Below, piece after piece: positions 11,318 to 22,329 of a DNA stretch of 64,000 nucleotides. Source of the stretch: Tricholoma matsutake (lineage: Eukaryota; Basidiomycota; Agaricomycetes; Agaricales; Tricholomataceae); assembly GCA_026075535.2 (NCBI GenBank), contig AP026539.1, positions 13,082,001 to 13,146,000 on the forward strand, in the 5' to 3' direction. Within the stretch, counting starts at the first letter, position 1. Each line of letters opens with the position of its first letter. The position numbers and the translations under genes were made by a program. Under the pieces are notes generated by a model. It was given only the letters and a program-made list of their open reading frames with translations. It ran no database searches and was not told the origin of the DNA.

Positions 11318-12362
11318 ATGAAGACGAACAGCAACAGCAAGACCAATGACTGGAACAAGTGGGCCCACAATGGTGGGATCAGGAGCAGTGGCGGGGACAA
11401 CACCACAGCCAACACCAAGACCACGAAAGCCACTGCCAACAAGAAGGACAGCAAGGGCAGCACCATGACCACCACTGCCCCCCACCACTGCCATGACTAC
11501 CACAACCATGATCACCACTGCAATGACCACTGCTACAACCACCACAACCATGACTGCCAACACCAATGCTGCCACTGCCACTGCCACCACCACCAAGAAT
11601 GGTAAGTTTGATTGTACTATATAAATTATGTAGACTGTATAATTATTGTAAATAGATGGTGATGATGAAATGGTAGAAGGAAATGTGAACAACGTGGAAG
11701 AATTGAGGAATGATGGTAAGTCTATTTTGATTCATTGTCTTTTGTTTATTGACTTCACTTTTTCTATTAACAGATATTCAGATGATGAGTCTGCCTACAA
11801 GTCCATCTCTGAACCTCCAGGGAGCTTCCTGAACAACTGGGGGTTTTACCCGTGGTCATGCCCTGGGCAACACGTTCAATATCGCCGATGCTCCTGACTA
11901 CAAAATGGATCTTGATCTCACACTCTCGATTCCTGGCAAGGTCTAAACTAATGAGTCTAGTTCTGACCTCACCAATTTGGACCCCAACATGGTCAAACCC
12001 CAGTGCATTGTCAAGACTGATGTTTCTTGAACAATTGCTCCTGTCCTTGCCCATGTGGCCCACAAATATTCATCGATCCACAGTATGTTCCAATTTTGGC
12101 ATTGATAATTTGATAATCATTATTTAGAATCTGGGATGTGCATCCACACCTACAAACAGAACGAATGGACAATCAAAGGCAAGTACAACACCACAGTTGA
12201 TGACAATGAAGAAATCTTGTGGACAAAGATCAATAAGGAGTATGTGTTACCAATGTTCCTCATGAGTAATAGACTCAGTTTGAATGACTTTTTATTTATG
12301 TTTTGGGATAGGAAAGGGATGAACCTCAGGAGAATATCATTTCCTCTGCGACAGCTGCCACC
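11318..12362 (+). pseudogene. Probable downstream exons of the accessory ORF, broken
   Basis: After the TAG at 11315 the same frame stays open (MKTNSNSKTNDWNKW..) to a donor at 11602. Introns 11602-11655 (54 bp) and 11716-11773 (58 bp) have good GTAAG donors and AG acceptors around a 60-bp acidic exon. The next exon reads GHALGNTFNIADAPDYKMDL and then VKPQCIVKTDVS before stops. A further segment from 12132 reads CIHTYKQNEWTIKGKYNTT. I recognise no family. Stops at 11943 and 12028 suggest decay. Confidence 0.4.
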
Positions 12363-12971
12363 ATGATCCTCCATCGTTGCTCTGCTTCTGCTAGCATCCA
12401 ATCTGCGGGACGTTCTCCATCCCTCAATTCTTTGTCATATTCAACTGAACTTATGGTTTATTTGGATATTCCATCTCATCTCACTGATCGCAGCCAACAC
12501 TCTCTCTGCCACTCATATGCCAAGTACAAGGCATTTCTTGCTGCAGTTCCCATCTTGGACAAGTGGAAGGACCATGAATTGCTGTATGAGCAGAAGCCAA
12601 CTCAAGAGCAAATTATTGAAACAATGCAGTCCAAAACCTTTTGGTATGATTACATTCACAAGTATTTCTCTCGTGTTTCAGCATATCCAGAGATGGTCTC
12701 ATGGTTGGAGGATGCTGAAGATGCTCCATCTGACCTTGAGATTTGGAAGGTTGAGAAAGGACAATATGGGTTTGCTGATCTTGATGCATGGTTGAGGAAT
12801 GATGGAAATGGTTTGATGTTGGATGGGTTGAAGAAGGAAAAGAAAAGTAAGAAGGGGAAGGAAAAAGAAAGGAGTCCAGTCAAGGAAAAGACAGAAAAAA
12901 GATCTCATAAGGCTAAGAATAAGGGAAAGGAAAAGGAGAAAGAGAACAGTCCTGAGAAAGCTCAAAAGTAA
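12363..12971 (+). CDS. KDZ-element hypothetical protein with Lys-rich tail
   Basis: This open stretch of 202 codons has an alpha-helical, Trp/Tyr-rich body (..KTFWYDYIHKYFSRVSAYPEM.., residues about 80-100) and a C-terminal 60 residues that are almost all Lys, Glu, Ser and Arg, with several NLS-like clusters. It lies in the same orientation as the transposase and ends 80 bp upstream of it. It may be the last exon of the preceding accessory gene rather than a separate gene. Its start is uncertain because intron-like sequence precedes it. I do not recognise the fold. Confidence 0.45.
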   Translation: MILHRCSASASIQSAGRSPSLNSLSYSTELMVYLDIPSHLTDRSQHSLCHSYAKYKAFLAAVPILDKWKDHELLYEQKPTQEQIIETMQSKTFWYDYIHKYFSRVSAYPEMVSWLEDAEDAPSDLEIWKVEKGQYGFADLDAWLRNDGNGLMLDGLKKEKKSKKGKEKERSPVKEKTEKRSHKAKNKGKEKEKENSPEKAQK

Positions 12972-13052
12972 GCTTGGTAAATAGGGAATGAATTTTGCAA
13001 TGTTATTCAACTATGGACTTCCAGAAAACTACACTTTCCAACACCACATGCC

Positions 13053-15371
13053 ATGTTCAATTTACTTAAAGCATTATCAATCATCTTTTGGGTCATCACA
13101 GTGCTTGCTTTTCTGCCATGTGCCAGGGCAGCAGTGTATAGAATTCCATTTCCAAATATTTCCTTTGATGAATTCAGTGGATTTATCAAGGACAACTTCA
13201 ACTCTGCAATCTCCCTTGCCTCGGTTCTATGCATGGTCTTCAGCATGACCAAGAATCCAGAGTTGCTTGTGTTGCATGTGAGGCAACAAAAAGGCAGATT
13301 CAATGGAGACAACAGTGTGGCTGTCACAGCATGGATAAAATGTTTGTCATGGTCAATTCAGGACAAGTTGGGCAATGATGGGTCACTATTACTCAAGGAA
13401 TCCAACTCCACCTCTGTCGATGCCCAGATTACCACACTTGGCATGCAACTGGATGCAATGGCCAAATTATTGCAACTACACCCCAGTAACAAACATGGAA
13501 AAGTAAAATACAAGCTCAAACCAGTATCCTACAAAGCAATTGAAGGAGTTCATATTATCTGCCCCAACTCATTCCAATGCACAACACACTCCTGCAATCC
13601 TTGTTCCTTGCAACAAGTTACAAGACTCCATGATATTCCATTGGTTATATTGATCAAGGGATTCAACATCTATGAGGATTGCCCAGTACTTGCTGGCAAA
13701 TGCACACAGTGTGATATGACATATTATGCTGATCACAAACATGCACCTATGGAGGGGAGAGAGAGGAAATATTCTCATGTTTATCTGGACAGTGCCAGAT
13801 ATCTCAAAGTCAGCCAAAATATATGGGTGGACCAGGGATTTTCTCATGCTGTCATAAGTGGGGTATACCACTTTCATGCATCTGTTGCCTCCTATGCAGA
13901 GTATTGGAATGATGGCATCTGGAAACAACTGGGAGATTCAGGGAAATTGTCACATTGACAAATATGGCATACCTTTGTCCAGGAGTCTATTCAATCCATC
14001 GCAAATTCTTCTGGTGTTGATCTTGAGCTTGGGGATGGGGTTGCATTGGATCAGGTCACAAAACAAGCATTCTCTATCCTGGGTGACAGGGGTATCATCA
14101 GAGCTGCAGATAATCATTGCTGCTCTGAATGTACTCAAACATACAAACAACAGGCAGATTCATTCTCCCTATTTGATCCTGCTGCCACAGTTGGAATGGA
14201 TGAGAATGGTTTGGTTCCCGAACTTGAAGTTGATGTGGGAGATATTGAAGAAACTCCTTTGAATTCTCTTCCCACCCAACTCCCTATTACGACTCAAAGT
14301 GATGGCAATGCAGATGTAAGGATGGTGGTGGTTGATGGTATTGTTGTTGGCCCTAATGTGCATTTATTTTATTTTATTTTATTTTATTTTATTCTCTTTT
14401 GTTGATGATGGGTAACAACTGTAACAGTTTTGTGCTTTTGATGATTGTGAAAGGGAACTTGCAAACTCTCGAGGAGGTGTGTTTTGTGAGATACATCAAA
14501 ACCAGCTTGGTGCATGATGTCATATCCATGATTGCACCAATCTGAAGGTAGCTGGAACCAAAGCCTGCTGGAGCCATCAGGAGCTGTGGAAGAATCATGT
14601 TCAGCAACACAAGCATCAAACATTGCCTGGTGCACGCAGAATTTTCCAGCAGCCAAATACCCAGCCTTGGTTGCAGGCTCGTCAAGCTTCTACACAACAA
14701 CATGATGAGCCTGCAGGAGAAGAACCAGAAAGAAAAAACTACTTTTTCCCTTCTCGATTTTACTGTGTGGAAACAATCTGTGCTCCATGTGGTGTTGTGA
14801 TTGCATGGGCCAGATTTGCAAAATTGGAGTCACCTACAAACATTCTGGCATTCTTGGAATCAGTATTTCCTACAGAAGAGTCAAGGCCTGATTACATTTG
14901 CATTGACATAGGATGTGCTGTTCTTTGCACTGCAATTTCAAATGGCAGCTGGGGCCAGATTTGGCACATACCACATGGTTTATAGTAGACTCCTATCACT
15001 ACATCAACCACTGAACTTCTGATTACATGTGCAGAAAATGGTGCAATCCTGCACCATTGGATGGGTCTGCTCCAAACTTGGTCATTGTGGAAACAGACCC
15101 AGATGGCAACAACTACTACAAACATGCCTTCAATACACAGGTAAGTAACTATCAAAATGATGACTTTGCTGCTGATGAACCAATGATACATGCATGTGAA
15201 CAGCTTAATGCATGGCTTGGAGGATTTGAAAATATATTGAAGAGAATGGTTCCAGGTAATTTTGATTGGTTCCTGCATACAATGTTATTCTACCATACCA
15301 GACATGTGATTGACAAACAAAACAGAAAAGATAAGAAGGATCAGGATAGTGATTCAGAAAGAGATGATTAG
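13053..15371 (+). pseudogene. KDZ transposase with CxC5 and CxC6 cysteine clusters
   Basis: Residues 170-228 form a CxC5-type cluster (CPNSFQC, then GKCTQC and YYADH), followed by VSQNIWVDQGFSHAVISG and YAEYWND, which I associate with fungal KDZ proteins. After a frame break near 13957 it continues AFSILGDRGIIRAADNH and CSECTQTYK (CxC6). An intron of about 70 bp (14358-14427) with an (ATTTT)n run follows, then a second Cys/His-rich block (CAFDDCERE.., CHIHDC.., KACWSH). The catalytic core reads YFFPSRFYCVETICAPCGVV and SRPDYICIDIGCAVL. After another frame break it continues CRKWCNPAPLDGSAPNLV and ACEQLNAWLGGF. The protein would cut and move the element by a DDE-type reaction. Two or three frame breaks make it inactive. 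Confidence 0.8.
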
Positions 15372-15477
15372 GAGAAAAAAATGATGAGGAGTGCTTGTAC
15401 TATTAACTAGTTTGCCTAACTTATGTACCAACAAATATACTTGGTACTTGATTCTCTACCCTTTACTTCAAAATTTT

Positions 15478-15800
15478 ACCAGGACACTACCAGGAATACC
15501 AGGACTCCACCAGGACTCCACCAGGAATTACCCCTTCACCCCTGGTACCTCAAACCTTTACCAGGAATCTACCAGGACTCCACCAGGAATTACCCCTTCA
15601 CCCCTCCTGATATCTCAAAATTTCACCAGGACTCTACCAGGAATACCAGGACTCCACCAGGAATCTGCCAGGAATTAACCCCTCCCCCCTCCACTTGATT
15701 CTTTACAACTTTGCCAGGAAGACCAGGACTTCACCAGGAATCCACCAGGAGTCTGCCAGGAATCCCACCAGTCCACCAGGGCTACCAGGATTCCTCCAGG
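15478..15800. repeat. CCAGGA-type minisatellite at right end of KDZ element
   Basis: Tandem CCAGGACTCCA, CCAGGAATTACC and related units run into the right TIR. No tRNA-like segment is visible on this side, unlike the left end. Confidence 0.8.
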
Positions 15801-15826
15801 ACTATGTGGGGCAGTGTAAAGTTCAG
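15779..15826 (-). repeat. Right TIR of KDZ element
   Basis: The minus strand begins CTGAACTTTACACTGCCCC and is the inverted partner of 9793-9840. CCATCATC follows immediately as the target duplication. Confidence 0.85.
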
Positions 15827-16573
15827 CCATCATCTATGTCTTTGTCTTTGTCAAAAACACTTGTTCCCTCCCTTATTAGAAAAGTCATGGCAATACTCTA
15901 CAGAGACAGGAGGGGCATCTTCCAGATACTTTCCCAGATTTTCATATGATATGTCTAAGTTGCTGTAGTCAATATGGTTCAACTTCAGCCACTCAAGTGC
16001 TTTTGCCACACAGTTTTGATTGACCAGAAGGGGGATCCAAAGACAGAGATTCCTCAGTGGGCTTTGATGGACCCATGGATAGAATGGCAAGAACATTGTC
16101 CATCTCATCAATTGTCTGTGGTACTGTATTGTACACCTTGGGAATAGGATATTTGAATGCAATTACATGAATGACCATCCTAAGACCACTAGATGCTATT
16201 TTGATGAAACAGCAATTGTGATGGATATGAGCAACGAGAAGTTTCTCCATGAAGTTTAGATCAGATAGCTCCTTGAGAACCTGGCCAAGCCAGAGGGTTT
16301 TGGACAATGCAAGATGTGGCACTTTTCCTATTCTAATACTCTTACAGTGAACATCACAAACCTTGTCACATTGGTAGTCAAGGACAGGACCATTGAATTC
16401 TGTAATTGTTTGACTGCTTGACTTGTGCTCAACCTGAGTTACATCTGGAGCTGCTAGAATACCAAGCATGGTCTTTACAGCCTTCAGGCAACTCAATTGG
16501 AATGTGGATGTGTACTGACCACATAGAGCACAACCAGATTCCTCAAGCCACAAGGGCTGGGATGCTTTGCACC
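15827..16573 (-). pseudogene. Helitron H1, N-terminal fragment
   Basis: The minus strand reads SQPLWLEESGCALCG, LKAVKTMLGIL, MEKLLVAHIHHNCCFIKIAS, IPKVYNTVPQTIDEMDNVLA and ALEWLKLNHIDYSNLDISY. These are block-for-block equivalents of Helitron H2 at 61150-61800. CX2C pairs near the start suggest a zinc-binding N-terminus. It contains frameshifts. The KDZ-type terminus at 16574 cuts it upstream and the 6-kb KDZ element cuts it downstream. Confidence 0.75.
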
Positions 16574-16829
16574 CAGTACTTTACACTCCCCCTAGTCTGA
16601 GCAGAGTCTGAGCAGAGTCTGAGCAAAGTCCTAGTAGAGTCCAAGTCGAATCCTAGTCTTAGTGAAATTCCCACACCAATAAAATAACATGTCACAAGCA
16701 AGGATTGAACTATACACCAGATCACATGACTTACTAAAGAAAAGGACAAACAGACCTCAACCAGCAATGAAGAAAACAAAAGGCCCACCCTCATCTGACC
16801 TACACCAAAACTGTTGGTCAGAAACATGA

Positions 16830-17900
16830 TAAATGATTACTATGGGATCAAGCATTGAAAGCTGTCTGCACAATTTCTCAACCTTCACATCACCATATGT
16901 CACAACACAAGCTGACCTGACAAGGACTACTTTGAAGTTCTTAGTGGAGGAAAGGTACAGAACCCAGATGAATGAACTGTTCTTGTCAATATGAACTTTA
17001 TTGAATCTTGATTATGTGATCTGAGTAAGAATAGAGTGTGCTTGTGCCTAGATTGTCATTAGGAAATGTCGAATCAAGGTAGACATACAACATATATGTC
17101 AGATTCCTTGGCCCCATCAAAGGTCTTCTTGTCAATGTTGATGCCAACTTCAGGACAAGCAGGACATCACATGCAAGATGATGCCAGACACATTTAACAT
17201 AGCAGAATGATTCTAAAGGAAGGGTCAATTAGAACCTGAGCTTCAAAAGAACATAAATACATACAGGTACATTTTGAGGAAATGCAGGGTTGGTATGTTT
17301 CCACAGAGCATTGACATAATCCTGGACCGATTTCTTTCAAGTCAGACTGTGGAGATGAAAATTGTTGAACAGCAAAGGTAAAAGCTGTCTCTGGTCATTC
17401 CATGCTGGCTGGGAACAGTTGTGCCTGAATGAGCTGTATGGCATCAGATCCTTGGGATATGAGCTCACAAGGACAGAATTCAACATGGACATGATGGATG
17501 CTGTTTGTGTGAACAACAACCATGGAATGTCCCAGCACTGGCAAGCAGTGCCTACATTTGTTGCCACGATGTCCCAGACAAAGTGACACACCCAGCTCAG
17601 ACAATGAGGTGCATTCAAAGTGGGTACCCTGCCATTCACTGATATGGTGGAAAGGAGTTCAGGCATTGGTAGAAACTATGCAAGAATGGCACAGCATGTG
17701 GGCTCAAAACATTCTTTGCAACAGTATGTGGCCACTTCAGCACTGCATCATGATACTGGTGAGATAGGATGGTGAGTAGAATGGATTTGAAGTGTGCAGA
17801 GAATATGTCCATCATGACCGATGTACCCTATCAGTGGTTGCATCAAGAAACTGTCATATCTCATCAACACCAAGACTTACCTGTTTTTTCTTGGGCATCT
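16830..17900 (-). pseudogene. KDZ transposase fragment, CxC2 class
   Basis: Reading across frames on the minus strand gives CLGHRGNKCRHCLPVLGHS, IHHVHVEFCPCE, QLIQAQLFPASMERP, FHLHSL and DYVNALWKHTNPAF. Further on it reads CPACPEVGINIDKKTFDG, AKESDIYVV and KHTLFLL. The Cys/His spacing and the HVxFCxC...QLxxAxLFPA pattern are what I know of CxC2 clusters in Kyakuja/Dileera-type proteins. The DDE core downstream is not recognisable. Multiple frameshifts make it a relic. The assignment is from memory of the family pattern. Confidence 0.6.
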
Positions 17901-18139
17901 GCAGCTTGGGGTCCACTGGACATCATCTAGAGACATTAATGGAGCCTCAGCCTGAGGTTTCTTGATAATCCTTTGGTCAGTCAGGTAAGGTGTGATCATT
18001 GATGGATTTGCTACAGCTGAGATGTGAAGGCCTTTGTGCTTTCAGGATTGGGATTCAGGCTGCCAATACCTGTGCAGCATTTGCATTTGCTTATGACAAG
18101 GAAGATGGGTGAAAAAACACATACTGGCATGAGCATCTG

Positions 18140-18245
18140 AAAATCTTCTTGTCTGGTCCAAGTGAGTGGCCCAAGCAGCACCAACTATAAGTGCACAATT
18201 GACTAATACATAACAGTTAACCACTAAGCTACCAGTTTGCAGCAC
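18140..18245 (-). repeat. Weak tRNA-like segment
   Basis: The minus strand reads GGTAGCTTAGTGGTTAAC, a good A-box match close to that at 43792-43812. The B box is poor. It is probably a decayed member of the tRNA-like family. Confidence 0.4.
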
Positions 18246-18531
18246 CTGATGACATTTTGTCATCCACATACCATTCCTGCAGCTGTGTATGACAAAGCAC
18301 ACAGCCATGTCACTGCCAGCATATCACTCTTCCCCTCAACACCACCATTGATGATGATACTGCCTGCCTCCCTCCTTCCCTCTCTATCACAGCCACCACC
18401 ACTTGACACAAACCTCCCACAACAGCTCCCCACCTATTTCCATGACGCCACAACCACAACAAACCAACTGCACTGTGTCACCACCTGCACCACCAAAATG
18501 ACCATGCAAATGAACAAACATGAAGAATGCA

Positions 18532-18789
18532 GCCCAAATGACATCTGTCATTTTGGCCTTAGATAAGTATCTTATTCTTATATGATTTCTTTTACTGATG
18601 GTTGCTTTTTTAGTTGCTAATGACATTGCTCACCTATTAGCCTTTCTGTTCCCCATCCATGCTCTCCAATGACCCTGACACCTAGCTCAGAACCTTACCA
18701 CTGCTAATGAACCAACATAATGTGCCCAAACAATGATCAGCATTGTTTGGGCCATGGGTATGTTCATTATCATTCATTTCTTTTTTCTA
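18532..18789 (+). repeat. Two hairpin-intron modules
   Basis: Hairpins are at 18532-18558 (GCCCAAATGAC / GTCATTTTGG) and 18724-18752 (GCCCAAACAATG / CATTGTTTGGGC). Each is followed by a T-rich intron-like stretch. The second begins with GTATGT, and gypsy A sits inside its CTAAC branch-site region. Confidence 0.6.
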
Positions 18790-18794
18790 CTAAC

Positions 18795-19195
18795 TGTTAG
18801 GAAACAGCCCCATTACCTAATAAAATTTCATTTTATTTTATTATGTCGAATTACGCTACATTATGCCAAATGATGCTACACTTTGATAGCATGAGAATTT
18901 TATTTTGCACACATCAATATGTATGTGCATGTATGAGCGCATCGGTAACAACAATGTAAAATGTATGTGACATAGTATATAAACCCTAAATATACACCTA
19001 GGGGACTCCAGTTGTGTTCTTTTAGGTATTCCACCTACACTTGTGGTGTGAAACACCTTTCTCAACAAACTCATCTATTAATAATCCCTTGCATCAAAAC
19101 CATCAATACCCCCATCAAGCACATGCATCACACCCCCTTCTTGTAGAGAGAACCCACACAGTCTTAGCTAGCAGATAGTGGGTCTCACCCTAACA
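18795..19195 (+). repeat. 5' LTR of gypsy A
   Basis: It starts TGTTAGG and ends CCCTAACA, 401 bp, nearly identical in length and sequence to 24467-24867. Confidence 0.92.
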
Positions 19196-19703
19196 GAAGA
19201 ACACAACTTCCCATATCAGTGCACCTTCTCTTACTTGCGCATACATCATTGTTTCACTGTGCCACATCCAATTACTCATCCTTTCAGCATGAGCTGGAAG
19301 TACTTGTATATATGTAATCTACCTTTTCTTTCATAAGCTGATGCCAGGCCTCACCTTACATTGCGACTGCCAGTGATCGAGAGGCAGCGCTCATCGTTAG
19401 GACAGCTGCAACCAGACAACCCATTGGATCTGGTTTAGTTGTGATTTACATTACTCTATTTGGACAACTATTTTAGTTACAAGCTGAATTCAGTATTACC
19501 CTTGAGATCAGGCACTGTTGGAAGGGATATTGATCCAAAGTGCTTGACAAACAAATGAACAAATGAACAATTGACAAACAAACAGGTTTTGCCAAGTTTG
19601 GTACCCGAGTTACCAAATCATGTGACCCATAGACGTTTGGAGAGGTCTCAAAGAACAAGTTTTGAGTCTGCCGAAGAAGTGATTCATCACAGATCTAACA
19701 ATT

Positions 19704-20780
19704 ATGTCTGAACCCTCAACTTCTAATCCCAGCCCTAATCCTGTTCCCACACCAGGGCTAGAGGTGAAAATTGATGCGCTTACAGCACAAATGTCACAAT
19801 TAGTGTCAGTGTTGGCAGCATCACAGCCCAGACCAGCAGAAGTACAGCCAGAGATGACAGTAGAAAGAGATGATGAGATGGAGGAGATGGTGGAGTGGAT
19901 GTCACAGGATGATGTGCAGGTGGCGGAGAAATCTGGAAATGGAAAAGTGTGCTTACCTAAGTATGTGCCCCTGCAAATCTTTGACGGTATCATGGAGAAT
20001 TCAAAATCTTTTATCAGCTCTAGTATTGTACATCCATGGGAGGAAGCCAGAGTTTTGTACAGCTGAGTCTAGGATTATGTTTGCTCTCTCATACATTCAG
20101 GGGGGGGAAGCACAGTTCTGGAGAAATGAGGCTATTAATCAAATTGCTGCAGGAAATAAACCATTTGCAACCTTCAAGGAATTTCTGGAGAAATTGGAGG
20201 CATGGTTTAGGGACCCTAATCTAAAGGTGACAGCCAATGCCAAATTAAAAACCATGCACCAAGGTTCCCAAATGGTGGATGAATTTATTTTGCAGTTCAA
20301 AGCAGAAGCTTCACAGACAGATATGGGAGAAGTGGTGTTGGTAGAATTTTTGGAAGCAGGATTAAATCCCTCTTTATTCAAGTCTATCTACTAACTACCT
20401 TCTATGCCAGAGAAGTTGGACAAGTGGTATAATTGGGCAATGCGCCTTGATCAGCAATATCAGTAGGAACAGGCAGAATTGAAGTTGATGTATGGAAGTA
20501 GTAAATTTGGAAAGCCATCAAGAGGAAAGTCCGAGAAAGGAAAGGCACATCAGGCACAAACTCCGAGGGCACAGCCACTGGCCATGGTGGTGACACCTAT
20601 AGTTATGGAGTCAGCAGCACCAGCAGATGCAATGGAGGTTGATCAAGCGGGGAGATGAGCCCCACTTAAATGTTTTAACTGTGGGCAGTTAGAACACACT
20701 GCTAGGAATTGTAGGCAGAAAAGAAAGATTAGGGAAGCTACAATTGAGGAAGTGAAGCCAGAGGAAGGCAGGCAGAAGAA
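19704..20780 (+). pseudogene. Gag of gypsy A
   Basis: It begins MSEPSTSNPSPNP. A frameshift near 20060 moves it into the frame ending about 20394 (..[12 protein letters not shown]..). A CCHC knuckle follows, CFNCGQLEHTARNC (20670-20712). Stops at 20394 and 20657 interrupt it; the second is the TGA in GR*APLKC, where CGA is likely. It is the capsid and nucleocapsid precursor. Confidence 0.8.
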
Positions 20781-20999
20781 TTTTGTGGAAGAGTCCCAGT
20801 GAAGGTTTCCCCATTGGTGACCCAGAATCGTTACAATGTATTAGTATCTGAGGAAACCCAGACCAAATCAGAAAACGAAATCGAGGAGGAGTACAACTGT
20901 TGAAAATCACATGACAAAGAAAGTTGCCAAGCACTATTTCCGAAAACCCCTAAATTCTTTATTCGCTCTGCATGAATAGAACCTGAAATCACCTGGACT

Positions 21000-21230
21000 G
21001 TGGGATTGAAGACAGTGGACACGCATGCAGCAATTGATGTGGAAGCATTGCTTGATAGCAGTGCTACAGGATTATTCATTAATTGGTCCTTAATTACTGG
21101 AAATGGTATTAGCACACGCAAGCTGGTGCAACCTATAATGGTGTACAATATTGGCAGAACAGTCAATCATGGAGGAACTATCAAGGAGGAGGTGACCATG
21201 GTACTAAAGTATCAGGAGCATCAGGAATGA
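21000..21230 (+). pseudogene. Aspartic protease region of gypsy A
   Basis: VEALLDSSATGLFIN sits at the normal place after the knuckle. The catalytic D-S/T-G is degraded to DSS, so the protease should be inactive. The frame ends about 21230 and is followed by a Lys/Glu-rich linker (21314-21640). Confidence 0.7.
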
Positions 21231-21643
21231 GCCATATTCAAAGTGTGTGATCTTGGGAAAACCAATCTAATAATAGGATGCCTGTGGTTACAGAAGCATA
21301 ATCCCAAAATTGATTGGAAAACTGGGAAAGTACAAATGACTCGTTGCCCAAAGAATGTAACATGTATGGGAGGAAGATGAAGAAGGAGAAAAGGAAAAAG
21401 AAAGAGAAAGAACGTCTGAGGAAGTATTCTGTTATGATGGAGGAAGTGAAGGATGAGGAAATGCCAAATGGGGAAGTTCCAATCATGATCGAAAAGGAAG
21501 AGCAGAGGCAAACCTTTAGAGCAATTCATGGAGGACAGTCATGGGACAAGAATATTGTGAAGGTGGAGAAGCCAGTGGAGGAGTGGGTACCAAAAGCATG
21601 TCATGAATATCTGTCAGTCTTTCAGAAGAAGGAGTCTTAGGGA

Positions 21644-22323
21644 ATGCCGGTGCAGAAGCCAGGGGATCATGCAATTGAGATGCAGTTGGGGTTTGTGCTG
21701 AAGAAGTCAAAGGTATATCTGTTATCTCTGATGGAACAAGAAGAAGTTGATGTGTTCCTAAATGAGCAATTGCGCAAAGAATACATACAACCTTCAAAAT
21801 CGCTGCAGACGTCACCAATATTCTTTGTGCCAAAGAAAGATCAGGGGAAGGAGATGAGTGGAAGGCCGCATTTGCCACTCGTCAAGGATCCTTCAAGCCA
21901 CTTGTCATGTTTTTTGGGATGACCAATAGTCCCCCAACTTTCCAAAATATGATGAACAACATTTTCAAGGATGTAATAGACAAAGGCATGGTAATAATAT
22001 TTATTGATGACATTCTGATATTCATGGAGGATGAAGAAAATCATGAAGCAATAGTACAGGAGGTGCTATGGAGGTTAGCAGAGAATGATCTATTTTTGAG
22101 ACTGGAGAAGTGTGTGTTTGGGGCAAGCGAGATCGAGGTCCTAGAATTATTGATCAGCCCTGACAGGATCAAAATGGATGCAATCAAGGTACAGGCAATC
22201 ACTGATTGGCCTGTGCCCACCCGTGTCAAGGAGGTTCAAGCCTTCTTGGGACTCGCAAATTACTGTCATCACTTTGTGCATAATTTTTCCAAGATTGCTG
22301 CACCCTTACATAATCTTATGTGA
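21644..22323 (+). pseudogene. Reverse transcriptase of gypsy A, internally deleted
   Basis: EYIQPSKSLQTSPIFFVPKK is followed directly by GDEWKAAFATRQGSFKPLV in a shifted frame, so about 70-80 residues of fingers and palm, including the first catalytic Asp, are missing. [14 protein letters not shown] carries the FIDD version of the YxDD box. SPDRIKMDAIKVQAI and [15 protein letters not shown] are typical thumb and connection sequence. Confidence 0.8.
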
Positions 22324-22329
22324 AAGGGA

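Larger units (their letters stand above)
9793..15826 (+). mobile_element. KDZ (Kyakuja-Dileera-Zisupton) DNA transposon, 6.0 kb, complete ends
   Basis: The left end (9793) and inverted right end (15826) share CTTTACACTGCCCCACATA and then CCTGGAGGAATCC. The flanking 8-mers are CCATCATT (9785-9792) and CCATCATC (15827-15834), a 7/8 target duplication. It sits in the Helitron H1 reading frame, which becomes continuous (..DIDDGAIAGE..) on removal. Inside are outer minisatellites, two outward tRNA-like segments on the left, two accessory gene segments and a KDZ transposase gene, all on the plus strand. Eight-bp duplications are known for Zisupton-type elements. The transposase has frame breaks, so it is probably inactive. 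Confidence 0.85.
16574..18789 (-). mobile_element. Second KDZ element (CxC2 class), decayed; right end not found
   Basis: The left terminus is CAGTACTTTACACTCCCCC at 16574, with a GAGCARAGTCT-type minisatellite next to it (16595-16660). The would-be duplication TTTGCACC (16566-16573) has no partner that I could locate. The interior carries a minus-strand CxC2-KDZ pseudogene and, further right, hairpin-intron modules interrupted by gypsy A at 18795. The debris at 24873-27287 is probably its continuation. Confidence 0.6.

Noticed and set aside
10473..11692. Long minus-strand Cys/Pro- and Val/Leu-rich open frames
   Set aside because: They are the complement of the acidic repeat exon of the spliced KDZ accessory ORF, whose introns support the plus strand.
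10503..12971. A TET/JBP dioxygenase gene near the KDZ transposase
   Set aside because: No HxD...H iron-binding or Arg 2-oxoglutarate motif is visible in the accessory ORFs.
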